Assembly (NCBI GenBank): GCA_035524335.1
Contig: DATKPE010000041.1
Location: forward strand, 1-64,000
From: DATKPE01 sp035524335
GTDB taxonomy: Bacteria > Bacteroidota > Ignavibacteria > UBA10030 > SZUA-254
DNA length: 64,000 bases
Direction of reading: 5' to 3'
The notes under the pieces are model-generated. The model saw only the letters and a list, made by a program, of their open reading frames with translations. It did not search any database and was not told the origin of the DNA. Shown in pieces: positions 58,149-64,000 of the stretch. Every line of letters begins with the position of its first letter. The first letter of the stretch is position 1. A program made the position numbers and the translations under genes.

Positions 58149-59582
58149 ATGATAACATCCTTTCATCACCTGCATTTCCCCGCCTCAGAAGGACCGCGGC
58201 GGAAAACCCGCCCCGGGCTGACGCCTGCGGTCATCACCGTTCTTTTCCTGACCGCCGGAATGCTGTTCCCCGGGACACCGGCAGGCGCGCAGAACCTGCC
58301 GAGCGGCGCCGATTCTATTCCGGTCTATTCGCTCGACCGGTGTCTGAGTTATGCCCTCAGACACCAGCCCGGTCTCAATCAGTCGATCGTGAACCGGGAG
58401 ATCGTGCGGACGACGAACGCGATCAACCTCTCCGGCTGGATGCCCCAGCTGAGCATCACGGGAAATCTCCTCCACTACAACCAGCTCCCGACGACATTGA
58501 CGCCGAACACCGCGAATCCCTCGGGTCCTCCCGTTCCCGCACACACGGGCGTCTACAATACCGCCATACCGGAATTTACGGCGAGCGAAACAATATTCAG
58601 TCCTCAGCTCTTCTATGCCGCTTCGAGCGCCCCCCTCACCGCAGAGCTGGCGGATCAGGCAACCGACAGCGCAAAAATCTCCCTGATCGTAAATGTCAGC
58701 AAGGCCTTTTACAATCTCCTCCTCACGCTGGAGCAGGTGAACGTCCTGAGGGAGGACACGGCACGCCTCGGCCGGAACGTCGTCGACACGTACCATCAGT
58801 ATGTCGGCGGCATCGTCGATGAAACCGACTATCAGCAGGCGGTGATCACGCTGAACAACTCGCTCGGGCAGTTGAAACAGGAGACGGAGAATATTGCCCC
58901 CGCCTATGCGATCCTCAAGCAGACCATGGGCTGTCCGCCGGAGGATCAATTCAGCGTCACCTTCGATACGACACGGATGATGGAGGACATCGTCTGCGAC
59001 ACGCTGGAGCCTGTGCATTACGACAGGCGGATCGAATACCGTCAGCTGATGACCGAAAAGAGTCTTCAGCACCGGCAGACGGCGGCGGACTGGCTCTCCC
59101 TCCTCCCGAGCGTATCGGTCTTTTACAATTATTTCTACGAATACGAGAGCAACCCCGCTTCGGACCTGTTCAAAACGGCGTACCCCTACTCCTACGTCGG
59201 CCTCTCCTTCAGCCTTCCCCTGTTCACCGGATTTTCGCGGGCTGAAACGATCGCCCGGTCGCGGCTGGAGGAGGAAAATCTGGACTGGGCCGAGGCGAAC
59301 CTGAGATCGGAGATCAACACCGAATACCGGGAGGCGCTGGCGGGCTACAAGAGCAACCTCTACAACTGGCGGCTCCTGCAGGACAACCGGGCGCGGGCCC
59401 AGGATGTCTACCGGATCGTTTCCCTGCAGTATAAACAGGGGGTGGTCTCATACATCAATCTTATTGTCGCCGAGTCGAACCTCATCACGGCGGAATCGGG
59501 GTACGTCAATGCGCTGTTCCAGCTCCTCTCAAGCAAGATCGACCTCGAAAAGGCGACCGGCGATATTCCCTACAACCACTAG
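58149..59582 (+). CDS. tolC: TolC-family outer-membrane efflux protein
   Basis: 477 residues. A signal peptide (VITVLFLTAGMLFPGTPAGA) is followed by two outer-membrane efflux protein domains made of long coiled helices: YSLDRCLSYALRHQPGLNQS, KISLIVNVSKAFYNLLLTLE, VDETDYQQAVITLNNSLGQL, SFSLPLFTGFSRAETIARSR and VVSYINLIVAESNLITAESG. It forms the trimeric exit duct of the RND pump encoded two genes downstream. The ATG at 58149 precedes the signal; the frame is open further upstream. Its specific gene symbol among TolC homologues is generic. Confidence 0.9.
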   Translation: MITSFHHLHFPASEGPRRKTRPGLTPAVITVLFLTAGMLFPGTPAGAQNLPSGADSIPVYSLDRCLSYALRHQPGLNQSIVNREIVRTTNAINLSGWMPQLSITGNLLHYNQLPTTLTPNTANPSGPPVPAHTGVYNTAIPEFTASETIFSPQLFYAASSAPLTAELADQATDSAKISLIVNVSKAFYNLLLTLEQVNVLREDTARLGRNVVDTYHQYVGGIVDETDYQQAVITLNNSLGQLKQETENIAPAYAILKQTMGCPPEDQFSVTFDTTRMMEDIVCDTLEPVHYDRRIEYRQLMTEKSLQHRQTAADWLSLLPSVSVFYNYFYEYESNPASDLFKTAYPYSYVGLSFSLPLFTGFSRAETIARSRLEEENLDWAEANLRSEINTEYREALAGYKSNLYNWRLLQDNRARAQDVYRIVSLQYKQGVVSYINLIVAESNLITAESGYVNALFQLLSSKIDLEKATGDIPYNH

Positions 59583-59586
59583 AAGA

Positions 59587-60798
59587 ATGACCGATATGCG
59601 GACTGTCCTCCGATTTTCAGCGTACCTCCTCTGTTTCGTGTTCATCGCCGGCTGCGGTCAGAAACAGGCGCCGGCGCCCGCAGGAGTCCCCGTCAACCTC
59701 CTGACCGTGAAGGCACAACCGGTGACATATTACGACCGGTACACCGCGACGACCGTCGCGCTCAGTCAGGTCAATCTCCTTCCCGAGGTCCAGGGATACA
59801 TCACCGGCATCTTTTTCCGGGAAGGGACGCATGTCCGGAAGGGAGACAAGCTGTACGAGATCGACCGGCGCATCTATGAGGACAATTACAATGCCGCCGA
59901 AGCCAACCTGAAGGTGGCCGAGGGAACGCTCAAGCAGGCCCGGCAGGACGCGGAGCGGTACGAATATCTCAACAAAAACAACGCGGTCGCGAAACAGCTC
60001 TACGACCATGCGATCATCACCCTCCAGAATTCGCAGAACGCCTACGCCGCCGCCGAGCAGGCCCTCAAGAACGCCGGGACCAACCTCGCCTATTCCGTGA
60101 TCACCGCCCCGTTTGACGGCACGATCGGCTTCAGCCAGGTGAAGCTCGGCGATCTCATGAGCGTCGGGCAGACCGTTCTCAACACCATCTCCAGCGACGA
60201 TCCGATGGGAGTCGATTTCCTCATCAACGAAAAACAGCTGGCGACGTTCGAACAACTGCAGAAGGACGGAGTCCCCCGGGTCGATTCGCTCTTCACCCTC
60301 ATCCTCCCGGACAATTCGCTCTATCCGTATCAGGGGAAATTATCGGTGATCGACCGGGCGGTGAATCCGCAGACCGGTTCCCTCCGGATCCGTCTCGTCT
60401 TTCCCAACCCCTCCTCTGCCCTCCGGGCCGGCATGAGCTGTGTCGTCCGTGTCCATAATCAGGAAAAGACGCCTCAGATTGTGATTCCCAGCCAGGCCGT
60501 GGTGGAGGAAATGGGGGAATACTTCGTCTATACGGCGCGCGACACCACCGTGACGCCGCAGGGAAGCGCCGTTCCCGATCCCGGGCTCTTCGCCTTCCAG
60601 AGAAAGGTCCAGACGGGCGTCCAGATCGGCCCCAGCATCATCATCCGGAGCGGCATCGGCGAGGGGGAGAAGATCGTGGTCGACGGCATCCAGACCCTCC
60701 ACAACGGATCGCGCATCAACCCGTCCGACCGGCGTCCGCAGGAGACGCGGGACAACGACAACGCCGGACCGCGCGCCGGGACAAAAAAGCCTGCTTGA
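59587..60798 (+). CDS. RND efflux membrane-fusion lipoprotein (AcrA-like)
   Basis: 403 residues. A lipoprotein signal ends with the lipobox FIAGCG (Cys about residue 19), so it is anchored to a membrane in the periplasm. The barrel-sandwich hybrid (VQGYITGIFFREGTHVRKGD, LAYSVITAPFDGTIGFSQVK) encloses a coiled-coil hairpin (about 95-150, rich in Ala, Gln, Glu), followed by the beta-barrel and membrane-proximal domain (VIPSQAVVEEMGEYFVYTAR). It starts 4 bases after the tolC stop and bridges the pump and TolC. Confidence 0.93.
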   Translation: MTDMRTVLRFSAYLLCFVFIAGCGQKQAPAPAGVPVNLLTVKAQPVTYYDRYTATTVALSQVNLLPEVQGYITGIFFREGTHVRKGDKLYEIDRRIYEDNYNAAEANLKVAEGTLKQARQDAERYEYLNKNNAVAKQLYDHAIITLQNSQNAYAAAEQALKNAGTNLAYSVITAPFDGTIGFSQVKLGDLMSVGQTVLNTISSDDPMGVDFLINEKQLATFEQLQKDGVPRVDSLFTLILPDNSLYPYQGKLSVIDRAVNPQTGSLRIRLVFPNPSSALRAGMSCVVRVHNQEKTPQIVIPSQAVVEEMGEYFVYTARDTTVTPQGSAVPDPGLFAFQRKVQTGVQIGPSIIIRSGIGEGEKIVVDGIQTLHNGSRINPSDRRPQETRDNDNAGPRAGTKKPA

Positions 60799-60839
60799 CG
60801 TGATCCAGCCATCCGATATCTCATGCGCATGAAGAGCCG

Positions 60840-63800
60840 ATGATTGCCAATACCTTCATCAAAAGGCCGGTCACGGCCATCGTGATCTCGGTGGTTCTGG
60901 TCCTGACGGGGGTCATCAGCATTCTGAATTCCCCCGTGGAGCAGTATCCCGGCATCACCCCGCCGGTCGTGCAGGTGAACGGCCAGTTCACCGGTGCGGA
61001 CGCGCAGACCGTGGAGCAGACGGTCGCCACGCCGATCGAACAGCAGGTGAACGGCACGCCCGGCATGGAATACATGCAGAGCAACAACACCAACAACGGG
61101 CTGATGTCGCTGAACGTCACCTTCAACATCGGGACCGACATCGACATCGCGACGCTCGATGTGCAGAACAGGGTCAGCATCGCCACTCCCCTTCTCCCCG
61201 CGGCGGTCAGCCGCCTGGGTCTCACCGTCCGCGCGGTGAATCCCCGCATGCTCATGATGGTCTCGATTTTTTCGCCGCACGGGAGCCACGACGTCACGTT
61301 CCTCGACAACTACACCAACATCTTCGTGCAGGACGCCATTCTGCGCGTGCCGGGCGTCGGGAGCATCAACCGGTTCACGGACGATTTCAGCATGCGGATC
61401 TGGATGAATCCGGAAAAGATGGCGGCCCACAACCTCACACCGGGGGATGTCATTTCGGCTCTTAATGCGCAGAACGTGCAGGTGGCGGCGGGCTCGGCCG
61501 GCGTTCCGCCCCAGCAGAAAACGCAGATCTTCGAGCTCGGCATTCTGGTGAACGGACGTCTGAGCAGGGTTTCCGATTTCGAGAACGTCATCGTCAAAAC
61601 CGTACCCGCCACGGGGGAACTCGTCTACCTGAAGGACGTGGCGCGGGTGGAACTCGGCAAATTCACCTTTTCGAGCAACTCGTTCGTCGACGGGAACCGG
61701 TCGTCGTGCCTCCTGATCTACCAGGCCCCCGGCAGTAACGCCCTCGAGACGGCGAACGGCGTCTATGCCGTCCTGGCACAGCTGAAAAAATCGTTCCCGG
61801 CGGACGTCGACTACACGGTGCCGTTCGAATCGGTCACCGTCGTGAAGGTCTCGATGAACGAGGTGGTCGGCACGCTCCTCATGGCGCTCGGCCTCGTCGC
61901 GATCGTCGTCTTCCTCTTCCTTCAGAACGTCCGGTCGACCCTCATCCCGGTCCTCGCGATCCCGGTGTCGATCCTGGGGACCTTCTGCTTCTTCATCCCG
62001 CTCGGATTCACGATCAACACCCTTACGATGTTCGGCTTCGTCCTTGCGATCGGGATCGTCGTGGACGACGCCATCATCGTCGTCGAAGCGGTCCAGCACT
62101 ATATCGACCGCGAGGGACTTTCGCCAAAGGAAGCGACCTATCAGGCGATGAAGGACATCTCCGCGCCCGTGGTCGCCATCGCCCTCATCCTGGCGGCCGT
62201 CTTCGTCCCGGTCGGCTTCATCCCGGGCATCGTGGGACGGCTCTATCAGCAGTTTGCCATCACGATCGCCATCTCGGTGGTGCTCTCGGCGTTCGTCGCC
62301 CTGTCGCTGACGCCGGCGCTCTGCACGCTTCTCCTGAAACCAACCGTCCGGAACAGACCGGCCGGATCCCTGACGCGGTTCTTCAACCCCTTCAACAGCT
62401 GGTTCGACCGGATCACGGCGAACTATTCCGAAGGGGTCCGGAAAAGCATCGCGGCGTCGCGATACGTCATCATCATTCTTATCTGCATCTGCGCAGGAGC
62501 CCTCGTCCTGTTCAAGAACAAATCGACCAGCTTCATCCCGTCGGAAGACGACGGAAATCTGTATGTGACGTTTCAGCTCGCCCCCGCCGCGTCTACCGCG
62601 CAGTCGGTGGCCGTCATGAACCGGCTGATGTCGGTGATCGGCACAACCCCCGGGGTCGGCCACTATGCAGCCCTCTCGGGTCTGAACGTCGTGACCAACG
62701 CCACCAACTCGAACTGCGGAACGATCTTCTGCCAGCTCAAACCGTGGGACGACCGGAAGGAAACGGACCAGAAGGTGCCCGGGATCATCCGGGTTCTGCA
62801 GGACCGCATCGGCGAGGCGGACATCCGGAACGCCAACATCGAGGTGATCCAGCCCTCCCCGATCCCCGGCGTCGGCTCCACCGTCGGGTTCAGTTTCCAG
62901 ATCGAGCAGAGGAACACCAACGACGATCTGCAGGCCTTCGAGAAGGTGGTCGACCGCTTCATCGCCGAGGCGAAGAACAACCCGGCGATCGCGAACCCCT
63001 ATACCTTTTTCTCCGCCCACACCCCGAACTACAACCTTGCGGTCAACCGGGAAAAGTGCGGGAAGCTCGGCGTCAACATCGCCGACGTCTTCACGACCAT
63101 CCAGGCGTACATGGGAAGCATGTACATCAACGACTTCACCACCTACAACCGGACGTTTCATGTGGTGGTCCAGGCCGACACCGCCTACCGGCAGTTCATC
63201 TCCGACATGGACAAATATTTCGTCCGGAACCAGGCGGGCGGGATGGTGCCGCTCGGCACGCTCATCAGCTACACGCCGACCGAGGCGGCCCCGCTGATCT
63301 CCCACTTCAATATCTTCCGGTCGGCGGAGATCAACGGAAGTTCGCCTCCCGGGTACAGTTCGACGCAGACCCTGGCGGCGCTCAGGGACATCGCGGATCG
63401 GGTCCTTCCGGAGGGATATGAGTACGAGTATTCCGGGCTGAGCTACGAGGAACTGCAGGAAGGGTCGACCTCCCTCCTCATCTTCATTTTTTCGATCACC
63501 TTCGTCTTCCTGTTCCTGGCGGCCCTCTACGAAAGCTGGTCGGTTCCCTTTTCGGTTCTCCTCGCCGTCCCGATCGGGGCCTTCGGCGCGATCCTCACCC
63601 TGTTCTGCATCCCGGAGATCACCAACAACGTTTACGCGCAGATCGGACTCATCACCCTCATCGGGCTCGCGGCAAAGAACGCCATTCTGATCGTCGAATT
63701 CGCGAAAGTCAGGGTGGATCGCGGAGAGGAGCTGATCTCCTCGACGCTGGACGCCGTCCGTCTCCGTCTCCGGCCCATCGTCATGACGTCGCTGGCGTTC

Positions 63801-64000
63801 ATCCTGGGCGTGCTTCCGCTCGCCTTCGCCACGGGGGCGGGGGCGGTGGCCCGCCGCACGATCGGCTTCACCGTTCTGGGCGGCATGACCGCCGCCTCGA
63901 CGCTGGCGATCTTCATCGTCCCGGTCCTGTTCGTCCTTATCACCAGGTTCTCGTACGGCGAAAAACTCCTGTCGTACCTGCGCGCGCATCACGACGAGCT
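60840..64000 (+). CDS. RND multidrug efflux pump, HAE1/AcrB family (3' end cut by window edge)
   Basis: 1053 codons visible, nearly the full family length (about 1040-1070). It starts MIANTFIKRPVTAIVISVVL. TM4 carries the proton-relay Asp pair in GIVVDDAIIVVEAV and the TM10 partner Lys in LIGLAAKNAILIVEFAK. ALSLTPALCTLLL, GFIPGIVGRLYQQFAITIAI and LAALYESWSVPFSVLLAVPI are also typical. It exports hydrophobic compounds using the proton gradient, with the adjacent fusion lipoprotein and TolC. The only loss is a few C-terminal residues after LSYLRAHHDE. Substrates cannot be predicted. Confidence 0.95.
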   Translation, partial: MIANTFIKRPVTAIVISVVLVLTGVISILNSPVEQYPGITPPVVQVNGQFTGADAQTVEQTVATPIEQQVNGTPGMEYMQSNNTNNGLMSLNVTFNIGTDIDIATLDVQNRVSIATPLLPAAVSRLGLTVRAVNPRMLMMVSIFSPHGSHDVTFLDNYTNIFVQDAILRVPGVGSINRFTDDFSMRIWMNPEKMAAHNLTPGDVISALNAQNVQVAAGSAGVPPQQKTQIFELGILVNGRLSRVSDFENVIVKTVPATGELVYLKDVARVELGKFTFSSNSFVDGNRSSCLLIYQAPGSNALETANGVYAVLAQLKKSFPADVDYTVPFESVTVVKVSMNEVVGTLLMALGLVAIVVFLFLQNVRSTLIPVLAIPVSILGTFCFFIPLGFTINTLTMFGFVLAIGIVVDDAIIVVEAVQHYIDREGLSPKEATYQAMKDISAPVVAIALILAAVFVPVGFIPGIVGRLYQQFAITIAISVVLSAFVALSLTPALCTLLLKPTVRNRPAGSLTRFFNPFNSWFDRITANYSEGVRKSIAASRYVIIILICICAGALVLFKNKSTSFIPSEDDGNLYVTFQLAPAASTAQSVAVMNRLMSVIGTTPGVGHYAALSGLNVVTNATNSNCGTIFCQLKPWDDRKETDQKVPGIIRVLQDRIGEADIRNANIEVIQPSPIPGVGSTVGFSFQIEQRNTNDDLQAFEKVVDRFIAEAKNNPAIANPYTFFSAHTPNYNLAVNREKCGKLGVNIADVFTTIQAYMGSMYINDFTTYNRTFHVVVQADTAYRQFISDMDKYFVRNQAGGMVPLGTLISYTPTEAAPLISHFNIFRSAEINGSSPPGYSSTQTLAALRDIADRVLPEGYEYEYSGLSYEELQEGSTSLLIFIFSITFVFLFLAALYESWSVPFSVLLAVPIGAFGAILTLFCIPEITNNVYAQIGLITLIGLAAKNAILIVEFAKVRVDRGEELISSTLDAVRLRLRPIVMTSLAFILGVLPLAFATGAGAVARRTIGFTVLGGMTAASTLAIFIVPVLFVLITRFSYGEKLLSYLRAHHDE

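Noticed and set aside
57920..58150. 76-codon minus-strand frame with a CPGGC motif divergent from tolC
   Set aside because: Its ATG overlaps the tolC ATG, it lacks a ribosome-binding site, and composition is not protein-like. The Cys pair alone is not enough.
60528..63992. 1154-codon open frame on the minus strand
   Set aside because: It lies antisense to the RND pump and is very rich in Arg, Asp, His and Glu without any domain. This is the expected shadow of a GC-rich, third-position-biased gene.
1..64000. CRISPR array, insertion sequence or prophage
   Set aside because: No regularly spaced direct repeats, transposase motifs, integrase or phage structural genes were recognised anywhere in the window.

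Overview
The window is GC-rich bacterial DNA with tightly packed genes. It most likely comes from the FCB group (Bacteroidota/Ignavibacteria-type or a related lineage). The main evidence is two large secreted proteins that end in type IX secretion sorting domains with the motif NYPNPFNP. Other support comes from a cupredoxin-linked aa3-type oxidase operon, a DHQ dehydratase/shikimate dehydrogenase fusion, RND efflux genes and methylmalonyl-CoA mutase. The exact phylum is inference. Both window edges cut genes: an ACR3 arsenite exporter on the left and an RND pump on the right.

Layout. 0-2.7 kb (minus strand): arsenic operon arsR-arsM-arsC-acr3 with a palindromic operator over its promoter. 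2.9-5.5 kb: an SDR oxidoreductase, a CLC chloride-channel remnant, and a GyrI-like protein paired with a Qnr/McbG-type pentapeptide protein. 5.6-8.3 kb: operon of a BNR beta-propeller, a MoaD-like sulfur carrier and a MoeB-rhodanese activator. 8.7-10.6 kb: a decayed mannose-1-phosphate guanylyltransferase-like gene, a small membrane protein and DoxX. 10.9-19.4 kb: respiratory operon of a cupredoxin, cytochrome oxidase subunits I, III, IV, two small membrane proteins, subunit II, heme A and heme O synthases, SCO and DUF420.

19.4-32.1 kb: a tryptophan attenuator (promoter, leader peptide with tandem Trp, terminator) followed by one uninterrupted operon, trpEGDCF-aroF-trpBA-aroB-aroDE-aroA-aroC. 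It carries the whole tryptophan pathway and every chorismate step except shikimate kinase. 32.3-35.4 kb: first secreted T9SS protein. 35.5-39.6 kb: dus, polX, a LiaF-like membrane protein and nth. 39.6-41.2 kb (minus): methylmalonyl-CoA mutase catalytic chain. 41.6-45.0 kb: second T9SS protein. 45.1-56.6 kb (minus): a long operon-like run of a MATE pump, a partner-switching module (two SpoIIE/RsbU phosphatases, an anti-sigma-type kinase and a STAS antagonist, with no sigma factor nearby), prmC, dtd, a peptidase-MA-like protein, a metalloenzyme-superfamily protein and comEC. 56.7-57.5 kb: TPR protein and tRNA-Arg(CCG). 58.1-64 kb: TolC / membrane-fusion lipoprotein / RND efflux operon.

The most unusual item is cytochrome oxidase subunit II. 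Its CuA domain is split by an insertion of about 180 residues that contains three exactly 48-residue tandem repeats. Next in interest are the single-attenuator trp-aro super-operon, the GyrI/pentapeptide pair and the BNR-MoaD-MoeZ trio. All calls come from reading the sequence and translations; no database search was run.
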